Source: Papaver somniferum (Eukaryota > Streptophyta > Magnoliopsida > Ranunculales > Papaveraceae). From it: a stretch of DNA of 64,000 nucleotides. Made by a program: the position numbers and the translations under genes. The notes beneath the pieces are model-generated. The model did no database searches and was not told the DNA's origin. It saw nothing but the letters and a program-made list of their open reading frames with translations. The stretch is taken from contig NC_039359.1 of NCBI RefSeq assembly GCF_003573695.1, forward strand, positions 118,613,849 to 118,677,848. The letters are read 5' to 3'. Shown piece after piece: positions 10,894-23,634 of this stretch (position 1 is its first letter; each line of letters opens with the position of its first letter).

Positions 10894-11411
10894 AATTTTT
10901 ATTTTTACCATTAATTGGTTTATCCCTCCATCATCAATTGGTCGGTCCTTCCTTCACTCCTTTGATTGATCCCTTTGCCATTTTTGGGTTTACTATATTC
11001 TAATAAACATGAATTGGGAAAAATTATTTCTAGCCCAATTTTAATTTTTTGTTTATCACAAACCCACCATTAAAATTATATAGATAAACAACTCATAATT
11101 AGTTATAATTACCCATTTAACCTTAATATAGTAACTAATTTTGATTATTTTGTTAATTAAAAAATGTGAATTTTAAAAATGAATAAATTAAAAACGGTTA
11201 TTAATAAACGTGGTCAATAATCCTAAAAGGATCTTCCTAGATACTCTCTTGAATTTGTTTCCAAATTTTGTTTATTACTCCTTATATTTCTCAATTTCTA
11301 ACTTATTTACAGTCAAAAATGTTAACAAAATTTTCCTAAAGATTTGTTTTGAAATTTTGTTATTACTCCTTATATTTTTCCTTTTTAATTTATTTTAAGC
11401 TAAAAAATGTT
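10894..11411. other. AT-rich intergenic DNA, no gene seen
   Basis: Strongly AT-rich with oligo-A and oligo-T runs. The only ORF (11210-11398) is a Phe/Leu-rich low-complexity frame and unlikely to be real. Confidence 0.5.
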
Positions 11412-12630
11412 CAGGGGTTAGTCCTCGAGTGATTTCTGGGGAGTTGAGTGTATTTTAAATCTCAGGAATTTTGAGAGATTTTGAGAGAGTGTAGGGAGTT
11501 TGAGAGAGTTTGGTGTTTTTGAGTTCAGGGAGTTTGGGGGAGTGTAGGGAGTTTGAGAGAGTTTATTAGAGGGAGTTTCGGGGAGTTCGAGAGAGTTCAC
11601 TCCTAACTCATTCTCTTTTAAGAAACAATAAACCCTCATTTGCAAATAACATTGATCTTTAATCAAAAGAAAAAAAATAAATAAAAATGATCATATCTCT
11701 GTATCAATAGTATGTTATTTTGTGCAACGAGATAATTTTTTTCCCTTCAATTTAACGGTCTCCATACAATTCTAACTCCCTTTGTTCACGAACATTTTTC
11801 CACATTTTCCTGTTGAAGTTTTTACTAACTGTCCACCGAGAGCGACCAAATGTGTCACGTATTGTGATGGAATTAAAATTTGGTTCAAAATCTTTTCTCC
11901 GAGCTATAACATTTATTTAATCTTATTTATTTCTAAAATTAGGGTTCTTATTTGGGGTGGTTAAGGGAGTAGTGGTTGGTTATAGGTGGTGATGGTAGTG
12001 GTGAGAAAATAGTTTTGACGGTGGTTGCAGAAGTGGTAATGTAATTCAACTCAGGGAAGCACTAATTGTGAAGACTTCTACATTTTTTTTGCTGGTGCAT
12101 CTTACGGGATATGTAGATCTAAACAAATCTATATATCCACACGTTTTCATGGACTCTAGATCACTATCCTAATATTTTCCTAGAAATGTTTCACCGTATC
12201 ATAATGGCCATCATCTGACAATCATTTCATCATGTTGGGAACAAAATTTTTGTTGGTGAGATTTGAGAAATCCGTATGATTTGAAAAGAAAGATTTTGAA
12301 CCAAATTTGGTTGTGAGACCAAAATACACTAAAATCTCTACTCTTTTGAGAGATTTGTTGTGAGACCAAAATACACTAAAAACTCCTTCGAACTCCCCAA
12401 AGCAACCAACTCCATAGTATTGTAGGGTTTTATGACTAACAGGGAGTTCAAGAGCTTTTTTTAAACTCTCCAGCGACTAACATGTGTTTTCTACGGAGTT
12501 TAGGAGACTCCTCTAAACTCCCCCGCGACTAACGGGGATTTGGAGAGACTCCCTCAAACTCCCTCAGGACTAACAGGAGAAAACCCAAATACATTAAAAT
12601 CTCTCGAACTCTCCCACGACTAACCCCCTG
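11412..12630. mobile_element. Non-autonomous DNA transposon (large MITE)
   Basis: The ends are inverted: CAGGGGTTAGTC at 11412 and the complement of CAGGGGGTTAGTC ending at 12630. The inverted similarity continues inward as GGGAG(A)GTT(C/T)GAGAG-type words. Subterminal arrays of GGGAGTTT/GAGAGTTT (left) and AACTCCC/AAACTCTC (right) mirror each other. GTT flanks both ends and may be a 3-bp target duplication. There is no transposase ORF. The superfamily cannot be fixed from this. Confidence 0.65.
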
Positions 12631-13087
12631 GTTAACTTGTGATAATTTTAGTTTCCACAGTTTAGTGATAGTTGAAAATTCAAATGTTGGAACTACTTGA
12701 GTTTTGTGAAAATCATAATTATCATAGCTTGCTAAAAATTGATAATCTCAATATAACCGTTTGTGAAAATTCTAATTTTCACAATATATTGAAATCACAA
12801 TTTTCACATGTCGGAATCAACTACACTTCGTAAAAACCGGAATTATTACGTGCTTATTCAAAATTTTACTTTTCAAATTTAGTGATAATTACAATTTCCT
12901 ACCAATTTTCACAAGTTAAACAAATATAATGGCGCCATAATTATTTTAGATTGGGAAGCAAACTAGAAAATAACATCAGAACTTGAAAAACAAACCAGAG
13001 AACAGAGTATTTATATCCGATTTGCCGAATTATGGATACAAGTGAATTAACAATTCGCAAAAAGAAAGAAAAAAAGCCGTTAGTAAT
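12631..13087. other. AT-rich DNA with short inverted motifs, no gene
   Basis: Contains many alternating words of the type GTGAAAATT and AATTTTCAC (12690-12920), which could pair locally. No ORF or RNA gene is recognised. It ends at GTAAT, the target duplication of element A. Confidence 0.45.
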
Positions 13088-13592
13088 TGTAGGTGTAGCT
13101 AATCCACAGGGCTAGGCGGCAAGATCCTAAGCTGTGATACACCAAAGAACAAGGAGCGGCGAAGCACAAGATAGAACCAAACGACGCAAAGAGCGAGGTA
13201 TCACGTGGGTCGGACGTGATGGCCCAACAGGTGTCGGATGTGACGTGACCCTTATCCTCTGACAGGTCGGGCGAAAAATCAGAAAGCACTCGGTCAGAGG
13301 AAGGAAGATGGTCAAACAAAGGAACGAGAAGAAAGAAGGGCGACATCGTGTTAACCAGACGATTAAGACTCAGACTCGGGTGAAGAACTATCAGTCAAAC
13401 CAGAAAGTCGGGCAAGCAGTGAAGGTCCGATAGGGAACAACTAAATTGATGTAATGTGACCAACATTGTAATTCTGTTGTATGTCGACCTTGGCCTATAA
13501 ATATAAGGGCAGGTCGAGAGAGAGAGGCAGGTGGTAGAGGGAGGAAAATAAGGCACCATACTTGAGTTGTGAGAGCTTCACCATTTGAGAAA
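13088..13592 (+). repeat. 5' LTR of element A, missing its 3' third
   Basis: 505 bp match the first 504 bp of the 3' LTR at 23793, including the TATA box CTATAAATATA (13495-13505). After TTCACCATTTGAGAA the match stops, although the 3' copy runs on for about 180 bp. The U5 end and the adjacent primer-binding site are therefore absent. Confidence 0.85.
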
Positions 13593-14240
13593 GAGCTGTG
13601 GAAAAACGATTTCATAGTATTTTTCGCACTTATCTTCGTATTTTGATCTTAGTTTTTGTCTTGCGAGTTCAACAACGGAATACCCATAAACTTCCAAATA
13701 ACATCTTTGATGTGTGGTTGAAGTTGCTTGAGGTTCCATGTTGGCTGGGGAAAATGCCAAAGCAACAGCACGGCGAGATCATCGGTCGCTGGTGAAAAAA
13801 TCCAAGGAATCAAGGGAAGACATCCCTTTGTAGTTCCAAGGGAGTGCATAAGTCTTAGTCCAGTTTTTTCCATGGCATGCTGACCTCAGAAAAGTACGAA
13901 TTGAGACCTTTTACCCACAAAGAACTAGGTGTTAATTATTTGGAGTCTAGGAAATGTAGGACAAATTGTAGTTAATGCAGAGTCGTGGTACTGAAAGCGA
14001 CGTATCATGATACCCGTATAAAAGAGACACTTAGAGTCTGAACAGGGAAAACTGGTAAGGTCAGCATGACAGAGCAGAGGAAATCGTACTTTTGAAACTC
14101 AGTTTTAGTGTCAGTCACCTTTTTCTTCTAAAAACCGTACGTACTATAGAAACTTTTCAAAAACAGGTCAAAGTAAGGTGTTGTCTGTTTTCGCTGACGT
14201 AGGTAGGGACGACTCTCGGACTAACAACACACTGTATCTG
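13593..14240. other. Sequence replacing U5 and primer site in element A, no gene seen
   Basis: About 650 bp between the truncated 5' LTR and the gag start. It does not match the missing LTR part. Overlapping short ORFs occur on both strands (13598-13873) but carry no domain. The last part, after about 14160, may be the ordinary gag leader. Confidence 0.5.
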
Positions 14241-16550
14241 ATGGCTAGCACGTCAGGTATGGGAAGAACTATGGGGAACCGCACGATCTCCAGTAACAAC
14301 ATGCAAGGAGGAGTAATTGGGACGAGGTGAGGGAGTAACGGGCATCCACCACCAGAGGAATCACGAGTTGCTGCAAGGGGTATGCCAACTGTGGACGAGG
14401 AGATCGATCTTGGACGAGACGGCGACCCATCGCCTCCGGAGAGAATCGCCTCGCCCCCAAGGTGGTATGATCAAATAGATGGACTTACTGCGTCAGATAC
14501 GGAAGATGATGAGGCAGCATAGATCCTACATGCTCAGAGACGAAACATCAGACGACAAGCTGAGTATCAAGAAGCCCTCAAGAAAGAGCAAAAACGACTA
14601 AGGAGAGTACAACTAGGACGAGAAACAACTATCGGAATCGATCCGGCGACATCGACTCAGATACCCCCCGCAGTACCACCTCCACCACCTATGATAACGG
14701 CACCACCCCCTGCCCATTTAGGCCATCCAAATGGTCACTCTAGCCATGAGAGTACAGATCCAACACTGCTCGCAATTCTAGAAAGCCAAAGAAGGCAAGA
14801 GGCGGATTTAAGGGATCTTCAGCAGAGGAACCTAGCTCTAGAGTTCGAGAACTATTAGCTACGGAACTTAAGGTAGAGGTCGAGAGGATCTTCTAGCCGA
14901 GGGACATCAGGACACCAAGGCTGAATCGGGCAGGAACCACCTGCAGTAGGACCAAGAAATTCCGGTCGATCAGGACCACCCCCAACACCCCCTATCGGAA
15001 GATACGGTCCACCCGAGAATTCATCTACAGATGACGAAAGGCACGATAGGAATAATCAACAGAGAAACACAAGGTCCGACAATGCGACTGAAGCCAAGCT
15101 AAGAGAGTTAGAGGAAAAGATAAGGAAGTTGTTAGGAACCGGCGAAGAAGATAAGCTCGTCGAGGTCATAAGCGAGGCCGAGAGGACCCCTTTCACCCAA
15201 GATCTAGAACTAAGGCCTTGCTACCTAAGTGCACGCTCCCGACCTAAGTGCACACTCCCCACCTTCCCATCAAGGTTCGACGGCACGGGAGACGCGGTTG
15301 AGCATTTGAAGATGTACACAATGTCCCTAATACAATGGAAAAACCATGAGGTGGTAATGTGCAAATTCTTCCCTGTAAGGTTGGAAGGCGAGGCAAGGAA
15401 ATGGTTCTACAACCTCGCACCAGGAACAATCAACAGTTATGAGACTCTAGTCGAAGCCTTCCTTGATACATACATGCACAATAGCAGACCTCGGCCCAGG
15501 GTCAACAAGTTATTCACCTTGGCCCGACGGTTCAGAGAACCTCTCAGATCATTGACCGATAGATGGAGAAATTTGTTTACAGAAATTGGGAAAGTACCCG
15601 TCGACCAGCAGATATTCGGGTTTGAAAACGCACTTGGGAGGTCAAATCCCATCTGGATAGCCATGTTCACTGAAAAACTGCAAACATTGAAAGAAATGAG
15701 GAAAATGCAAGAACATTTCATCGCCCTAAAAGAAATTCAGGAAGAGTCGAGGGATAGGGGAGTGCAAGAGGCTAGTGCGGCGCTCGAGTCGACATCGGAC
15801 GATGTTCAAAGGCGGCCCGAGAAGAGACCGAGCCCACCTATGCGAGGAAATGGGAAGAAAGAATGGGTGGCTAAAGGAAAGAGGCACGTGGCGAAAAACG
15901 TACACCCCTTTGAATGCACCACTAGAAGAAATCTTCAAAGAGGTCGAAAAAAGAGTGAAATCATATACCCAGCTTCAAGAGGGGTACAGTTCGAGGAGAC
16001 CAAGGATCACCCAGAATATTGTCATTATCATCAATATCGAGGCCACTCTACAAATAACTGTCGAGAAGTGAAAGACATCGTGCAACACCTTATTAGAGAT
16101 GCTTATCTGAGGCACTTCGTCCGACACCCAGCCCAGGCAACCGCCGTGCCCGATGCACCCGTTCATCAGGTCCGGATCGACAGATCCACACAGTTTGTCA
16201 ACACGATTTCCCATTCCGCCACTCAAGCATGCAATCTGAATCCTGGAATCATGTCAAGAATCCACAAAAGAGATCATAATGGGAAGGAAATTTTCAGTGT
16301 AGCAAAAGCTTTACCGATGGAATCCTGGATGATGCGACCCATCTTTTTCTCGGCTCAGGATGTCCCGATGAACGGCCAAGCTCACAGTGATCCTTTGGTT
16401 ATCACCCTACTAATTGAGGAATGGGGGGTAAGAAGGATACTAGTAGATAGTGGGAGCTCATTCGAAGTACTCTTCTACGATACGTTCAAAAGGATGGAGT
16501 TGTCAGATGATATACTTGTCCCATCGACATATCGTATATCGGAACTGTAG
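14241..16550 (+). pseudogene. gag-protease pseudogene of element A
   Basis: The likely start is ATG 14241 (MASTSGMGR), but this frame stops at 14328 and the protein resumes in other frames with further stops (TAG at 14518-14521 and near 14856). From about 14978 one frame is open to 16550. It carries a retrotransposon gag domain (PTFPSRFDGTGDAVEHL, EARKWFYNLAPGTI, LARRFREPLRSLTDRWR), a CX2HX4HX4C zinc knuckle (CHYHQYRGHSTNNC) near 16019, and an aspartic protease with active-site motif LVDSGSSFEVLFYDTFKRM near 16440. The CX2H knuckle and the protease wording are typical of Tat elements. The frame ends soon after the protease, and much of the usual protease-RT linker is missing. Confidence 0.8.
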
Positions 16551-16609
16551 AAGAACCAAGGGTGGTAAGGATCGGGTCCTTACTATCGGACAAATAAGTA
16601 AACCAGCTC

Positions 16610-18024
16610 GTGGCGGTGCTAAAGGAAACCATGGACGCATTCGCATGGAATATGCACGATATGGAGGGTATAGATCCGGAGGTATGCTGTCACCATCTAA
16701 GGATCGACCTAAGCTTCAAGCCAGTCCGACAAAAGATGAGGCGAATCGCACCAGAATTACATGAGGACGTCGATAAGGAGCTAAAGAATTTACAGGAATC
16801 GGGAATAATTAGGAAATCGCACTACCCACAGTGGATATCTAACATGGTCGTGGTACCAAAGAGAAACGGAGGAGTCAGAATCTGTATCGACTTCAGCGAC
16901 TTGAACAAAGCTTGTCCGAAGGACAGTTTCCCTCTCCCAAGTATCGATCAACTGGTGGAATCTATAGTGGGGTATGAGGCACTAACGTTGATGGACGGAT
17001 ACGCGGGGTATAACCAGATCCCGCTGGCTCCCGAGGATCAAGAACACACCTCCTTCTTCACACCAAGGGGCCTATATTGCTACACCAAGATGCCGTTTGG
17101 GCTGAAGAATGCAGGCGCCACATATCAGAGGTTGGTGGGAGATTTGTTTGAATACCAGATCACAACACCATTGAGGTCTATGTCGATGATATGCTAGTAA
17201 AAATTCGCCTAGCCAAGAATCACATCCGAGACCTGCGGGAAATTTTTCGAACGATGAGAGAATATAAAATGAAAGTTAACCCGACCAAATGCGTTTTTTG
17301 GGTCACATCGGGCAAATTTTTGGGATATATCATCACTCCAAAGGGGATAGAAGCAGATCCCGAGAAAGTCAGAGCCATCCTAGAGATGTCGTCACCATCC
17401 ACAATAAAAGACGTACAAAAGTTGAACGGAAGTATAGCAGCATTTGGGCGATTCATATCTCGGTCGTCCGACAAATGCAAGGATTTCTTTAGCACTCTTA
17501 AAAAGGGAGAGAAATTCAAATGGACGGACGCATGTGAGGAGGCGTTCCAGAATATTAAGCTACATCTTGCAAGTCTTCCAGTATTACAAACACCCGAGTT
17601 GTCGGAGGTCCTCACATTATACCTCGGAGCAACTTCATATGCTATCAGTGCAGTCTTAGTTCGAAATGAAGGGAACGAGGAAAAGCCCGTTTACTTCATT
17701 AGCAAGACATTGAGTCCAGCGGAGAAAAACTATACAAGGATGGAACAAATGATTCTAGCGCTAGCTTTCGCCACCTTGATGCTAAGGACATATTTCCAAG
17801 CCCATCAGATCCGCGTGCTCACAAAATCACCTATTGAGGCGGTACCGGACAATGCATGCCGATCTGGAAGGATCTCCAAATGGGGGGCGCAAATTAAACA
17901 GTTCAACGTTTTCTACGAAATGAGGACAGCAGTGAAGGCACAAGTAGTGGCAGATTTTTTGGCAGATTTTCCACTAAGCGTCGAAGATGAGGTCGAGGAC
18001 ATACCCGGAATGGAAGAAGATTGA
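16610..18024 (+). pseudogene. Reverse transcriptase and first RNase H of element A
   Basis: 16610-17197 encodes RT finger/palm motifs (SGIIRKSHYPQWISNMVVV, ICIDFSDLNKACPKDSFPL, MDGYAGYNQIPL, PFGLKNAGATYQRL). The catalytic YVDD lies at 17179-17190 but in the next frame, so a one-base frameshift near 17160 separates it from the fingers. 17191-18024 continues with VNPTKCVFWVTSGKFLGYI, the LNGSIAAFGRFISRS segment and an RNase H region (LGATSYAISAVLVRNEG, PVYFISKTLSPAEKNY). It ends at a TGA at 18022. No functional polymerase can be made from this copy. Confidence 0.9.
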
Positions 18025-19771
18025 GAAGACCCGGCCGACTTACTCGAAGCAAGTAGCCCATCACGTTGGGAAGTATTCGTCGATGGAGCATCAAACAAAG
18101 ATGGATCGGGACTTGGGATAGTCTTTACCTCACCAAAGGGACGAAAAATGGTCCATTCGTTTAGATTGGAATTTAAGGCGACAAACAACGTCACCGAGTA
18201 CGAAGCTGCGATTCACGCCTTGAGATTAATCGTCGAGATGGGCCTACAAGATGTAAGACTAACTAACGACTCGCAGTTGGTGATCCGACAAATCATAGGA
18301 AAATACGCCATCCACGACCCTATTTTGCAGAAGTACTGGGAGCTCGCCCGATTCTATATCGACCAGATCCCCAACATCAAATTTCGCCACATATGCAGAA
18401 AAGATAATCGACATTCGGACGCATTGGCATATATTTCATCCCAGCTCACAGACCCAAGTGTGGAGGGTATTCGTGTCATGAGACTCCTCGCCCCATCTAT
18501 ACCAGAGATACCCGAGGTGCACGTCGACGTGGCTATCAACATGGCCGACAGATATCTGGACGGAGATTGGATAAAGCCGATTCATTCGTACTTGGAGACA
18601 GGCGAGTTACCCAAGGGGCGACCGGAGATCAACAAAGTGAAAAGCAAATCGGCCGCTTACGAGCTAAGAGACGGAATCCTATACAGGAAATCATACCTGG
18701 GACCACTCTTAAGATTCTTAAGTAAGGAAGAAGGCCAGACAATCTTGAATGAACTACACTATGGAGCGGCCGGAATTCACAGCTCGAGACGAAGTCTGTC
18801 CGTATATGAAAGATGATGCAAAACAAATGGCGCAAGCTTGCGAAGAGTTCCAGCAGTATGGTAAGAAGATACATGCACCTTCAGTAGCTCTAAACTCGGT
18901 AGTAAGCCCCTGACCCTTCGCAAAGTGGGGGATCGATATCGTGGGATCATTACATGTGGGATCGGGGCAGAGAAAATACTTAATAGTAGCGACGGATTAC
19001 TTCACTAAATGGGTGGAGGCGGCATCACTGAGACATATCCGTGACAAGGACGTCTTCAGGTTTATTTGGGAGCACATCATATGTCGTTTCAGAGTACCGG
19101 CGGCCATCGTTTCGGATAATGGAAAACAGCTCCAGGGAGAAAACATCGACCGACTATTTAACACCTACAACATCAGAAAAAGCAAGGCTACCCCCATATA
19201 CCCTCAAAGTAATGGGCAGGCCGAGATCACAAACAAAACTATCGCCGATAATATGAAGAAAAAATTAGATGGAGAGTACGGTAATTGGTGCGAAGAACTC
19301 TACAATGTTTTATGGGCCTATCGAACCACTCGAAGGGAAGCAACATGGCTATCACCTTTCATGCTGACCTATGAAACCGAACCGATACTACCAACTGAAG
19401 TAATGATACCCACCACAAGAACTGAAGCCTGAAGGCGAAACATATCGACAGATCTAATATTGGCCAAGCTCGATGACTTGGAGGAAACAAGGGAGATGGC
19501 GTTGCAAAAAATGGAGAATTACCAAAGGAGATTACAACGAGAATACAACAAACGATTTCGACCAAGAGAGTTTCAACCGGGGCAGTTAGTGTTGAAATAT
19601 CTAGCCGATTGGGAACGTGGCAAAAGGGGTGGTAAACTAGCATCAAGGTGGGCAAGACCATACACAATCGTGTCTAAAGCTGGCGAGGGAGCTTATCGAT
19701 TACTCAAACCAGATGGAAAACCCGAGCTAAAACCGTGGAACGCACAACATCTGAAACTCTATTACCCATGA
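18025..19771 (+). pseudogene. Second RNase H and integrase of element A
   Basis: After the TGA at 18022 the frame continues with an additional RNase H (WEVFVDGASNKDGSGLGIV, TNNVTEYEAAIHALRL, NDSQLVIRQI, RHICRKDNRHSDALAY), the extra copy that marks the Tat lineage. Integrase follows: a damaged zinc-binding part with a frameshift near 18816 and an in-frame TGA in SPxPFAKWGIDIVG near 18911, then the catalytic core (ATDYFTKWVEA, IVSDNGKQ, YPQSNGQAEITNKTI) at 18941-19432. Another TGA at 19430 separates the C-terminal part (19460-19771), which keeps RPREFQPGQLVLKYL and ends PWNAQHLKLYYP. The acidic catalytic residues are still visible, but the ORF is broken in at least three places. Confidence 0.88.
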
Positions 19772-19859
19772 GGGGTTCGAGGGAAATAGGAAAACATACT
19801 TGTCATTCATTTCTTTAAAACCGCGAGGGGTAGGAAATATGACTTGAGCGACCAATGGT

Positions 19860-20035
19860 CATTCGTACTCGGGGCAAAGCAAGTGAGGAAGTGCCGAGGT
19901 GACTTACACTCGAATGGTCATCGTACTCGTGGCAAAGCCAGTGTGGAAGTGCCGAGGTGACTTACAGTCGACTGGCTATTCGATACTCGGGGCAGTGGCA
20001 GTGTGCAAGTGCCGAGGTAGCCTAAGGGTACTGGT
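19860..20035 (+). repeat. Three tandem units of about 60 bp after integrase
   Basis: Units contain CGTACTCGGGGCA or a variant, then AAGTGCCGAGGTGACTTAC, at about 19866, 19925 and 19985; the third is the most changed. They lie just after the integrase end, in the untranslated region before the antisense ORF. Confidence 0.75.
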
Positions 20036-20559
20036 GGTTGGAAGCCATATACCAAAGGTTGTTAAGATACGATTTCTTCTCATCCAGGTAACCTACTTAC
20101 ATATGAAAGGTTACCTTCATCGCAGGTGGTCGTGACCACTTGCCCGAGTTGGTTGGTCGATAACCACTCGGGATTATCGGGCCTAGACCTAGGGCGACTA
20201 TAACCCTTCCACTGAATCTAAAAGATAATGATGAGATACCTCGGCTGGGACATGGCATCGGGACCGATGACCCTCCTTGTTGAGTGTGTTCGACAGAAAA
20301 GGCACTAATAACCAATAGATGTGACATTAAATGCAGGTGCGTAACATAAACAACAAGATAAGGCTGAAATTATCAAGAGAATTGTCAACGCAGTGGAAAA
20401 GCCGGAAATTGTCAACGAAAATAGAAAAGAAAAAACAAGCTTGGCGACGCAGCACCCCATTTAAAAGAAGTTGTTCAAAGAAGCATGAGACAAGTGTTCA
20501 AACGAATTACAACCCGCAACAAGGGGCAAATTAGTGGCGCATCACTACAAAAGGTGTGA

Positions 20560-23394
20560 TCAACTCCTGGGTGGAACATCACCGGCCCCTCCCTTCCTCT
20601 GAGCAACCTCGCGGCGCTTTTGCGCGATGTACTCGTTTACACCGGCCTTGATCGCCTCAGCAAGCTCGCTCTGATGAGCGTTTCTCTCATCCACAATCTG
20701 CCGAGAAAGCTGCTCGGACCTCGACTCGGCGGCTTGGAGCTTAACCTTCGTCTCGCCTTCAGCCTTCTTCCACTGCTCCACCTCTTTCCCGAGGTTGTGC
20801 ACATCTCGCTCCAGATCCTTAGCACGACCCTGCTCGGCTGCAACAAAACATTATAAGCATGTTAAACACGGAATATAGCAGAAGACGGAGTAAAAACAAC
20901 AAATTAACTCGGTCTTAAGGCCACCCCAGCATGCACTCCAGAGACCTGATAGGGTTGAAAACACAGATTCTAACGACTTCACGGACTTGGACAACTCATC
21001 CTCGGCCTTAGAAATCTTCAAAGGTAACTCATTATAGTATTGTTCATTGAATTCATTTGAAGGGCAATATTTCTTGTGATCGCTCCACTCGGCCCTCTGA
21101 CGATTATAGGACAATTGTAGCATCGATAACTGGACTTAGGTCCACTCTAGGTCATTGGACAGCTTATCGAAGCCCTTGGTTCTTTCAAGAAGATCTCGGT
21201 TGGATTGTTCGGCCACAGCTTTTTCCCTCAAAATTCGTCGCCGATCTTCATGAAGATATCGATTTTGAAGCCTAAGTGAACCATTTTGACTCTCCAAATT
21301 ATCGTCTAGTAACGTTTTATCACCAGCAAATCTTTGAAACATCCCCAAGCGAGCCCGCAAGTTATCTATCTTCTCGGGGAATACTCAAACAGGCGATATC
21401 TGTCCAATTCCTCTTGAAGTTGCTGGATCTCGGCCTCCTGTCGGTCTATCTTCCCATCATTATTGCAAATTCGTTGTCGAAGATTCTCCACAAGATCTTT
21501 CTCGATATCCCATTTTCTCTTCATAAGCCTATACTCCGAAGAAGCATCTAGATCTATACTAGATATTTCAGCTAGAAGAACAATAATTGACTCAGGATAT
21601 TGGTACGAAGAACTCAATCAACACAACTATGTAAACAATATACCTTGAGCATCAGCGAGTTTGATCTCCAGGTCATGAGATCGTTCCTTCTCCTGCTGAA
21701 GGGCAGCCTCCAACTTCCCAATCTCTTGTCGGCGGAGTGCAGCCTCCAAACTCGACCGGTTCAACGCCTACAAATTCCATCCCAAGAAGAGATTAGTAAG
21801 GCCTGAAAACATCAAAACGAAGAGTTCAAACAAACCACTTACCAGATTATCAAAGACCGGCGCAATGTCAGGATACAGGGGCACGGCAGCAATCATCTGC
21901 TCATCAGTATAGGAGCCGAACTCCTCCGAGTGTAATGCGCCAAGAGAATCACACATAGGGCCCGATATGGTAAAGATGTCAGAACACCCGATGGAGACCC
22001 AACATCCTTCTGGGGAAGCTTTTGGAGCGATGTATGGGTCGGTCCCTGAGCTCCAGACTGCGCGATAGGAGTCATAATAGCAGTTTACGCAGGAACCTCC
22101 CCTTCCTTCTGACCACCAGCATCCTCATCAAACAGCTGCTCGTCCACGAATATATCGTCCTCATATTCTTGATCGGGGATGTCGATCACAATGTCCGAGT
22201 TTTTCAGCACCACTCCCTTCGCCGCCACCTTTCCACGAGGAGGATTACGCCTTGGAACCAAACCTTCACCACCAATAGTATCGGACCCTCCAACATCTTC
22301 ATCCTCGCGCCTAGGGATTTTATGCACAAGGTTCAGCGTCAGAACACGTGAAGGAAAAAAACAGGGGCAAGTACATGTACTTAGAATAAAAGCTATATGT
22401 TTGTTACCTTCCCCTGGTCTTCCTCGACCCTTGTGCCAGTGCTCCTCTTCTAAGCCGATACACTAAGGCTTAACCTACGACAAGAAAGTAATCAATACAC
22501 TAAGCCGATACAGCAGGAATCAAAGAAAGTGAAAAGAAAGCAACATACCTTATCATCGTTAATCACTCAGAATGGATAAGGCTCTGCAGGAAATTGAGGA
22601 GGAGGAAAGCTACCATGCAAAATTTGGCCGCGAACAAGAAGTGGAACTCGGTCCCAGTATGGGTCATTGGTGTGGCGAGCACGCTTGTTGGAACCTTTAC
22701 TAAGGGGATCAACATTTAGCATCAATCTGTCAACACCCTCGGGCATAGATTTCTGACGGTTAGGGCTAGCAGCAAAACCAGCAAGGTCGCCATTGGTAGT
22801 TGTCCCGCTTCGATAGTTCACGATAAAATTGGCAGAAGTGTAATCGGGAGCGTCTCCAGGCTTACAGGTCGACCAATCGGCCGTAGATCCGCGACCCTCG
22901 CCTCGGTCTCTCCACTCATTCATCAGACGGAAAGTGTTGCCATTCCACTGAGTCAAGGCCCGATACGGACGAAACTGCGACAATACCTCATAGTAGAAAG
23001 CGCTGGCAGGGTTGTATAGAGGAAAGCGAAGGCCAAGTTCCAACTGCCCACGAGTGACGATGACCGCCTCGGACGACTTCTCATGCTTATCGACATCGGT
23101 CTTCTTCAACACACCCGTTTGTCCCGAGACTAGGGTCACTTCATAGTTTTGAAGACCGAATTCTTCCTTCAACTGTTCAATAAACTCATCATCAGACAAG
23201 TATGTGGAGACTCTCTTATCAGCCCTACATGAAAAAGAGTGAGAATCATCAGGAAAAAGGGAATTTATACCACGATAATCGTGATGGGAAGGACTCTCAA
23301 GCCAAAATAGGGAATCAAGAGAAACAACATCGCCCTCGGAGAAGGTATCACTCACACACCTTTTTTCAGTCATTGACAGAGAAGAAGTAGCCAT
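20560..23394 (-). pseudogene. Antisense ORF of element A (putative gypsy-type transposon domain plus coiled coil)
   Basis: It runs against the element's own genes. The first exon starts at ATG 23394 (MATSSLSMTEKRC) and is open for 275 codons. Around residues 110-160 it carries TRGQLELGLRFPLYNPASAF and FRPYRALTQWNGNTFRLMNEW, which fit the Pfam family long called 'putative gypsy type transposon' (PF04195). A TGA at 22567 comes 18 nt before a good donor (AAG/GTATGT, exon end 22549). Further short blocks look like spliced exons: about 22405-22449, then acidic and coiled-coil segments at 22327-22085, 21956-21768, 21617-21366, 21360-21136, 21123-20851 and 20802-20560, rich in Glu/Lys/Gln heptads. 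Antisense ORFs in this position are known in Tat elements; their role is not established. This copy has at least two premature stops. Confidence 0.75.
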
Positions 23395-23626
23395 GGAAGA
23401 AAGCGAACGGAGAGATACGAACGTTGGTGAAGAGAGAAGTAAAAGGAAGAACTAACCACGACTGTCGCAAACCTCACCAACAAAAACAGCAAAGCCGAAG
23501 ACGGAGAAGATAAGAGAATCACCGGAATTAATGGCGTCGGTAAAGTGGGAGGAAAAGAAAAAAAGAAGAACAACACTTGGGTTCTCTGAAAAATGGCGAG
23601 CAAAGGAAAGAGAACATGAAGGTAGG

Positions 23627-23634
23627 TATTTATA
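23627..23634 (-). promoter_or_regulatory. TATA box candidate for the antisense ORF of element A
   Basis: The minus strand reads CCTATAAATACC. The box lies about 232 nt upstream of ATG 23394 and outside the LTR, so it would drive transcription from the element's 3' end back toward integrase. The matching box in element B has almost the same spacing. Confidence 0.5.

Noticed and set aside
13080..13346. Minus-strand ORFs in the 5' LTR of element A, repeated at 23671-24050
   Set aside because: They are present in both LTR copies only because the LTRs are homologous; the protein has no domain.
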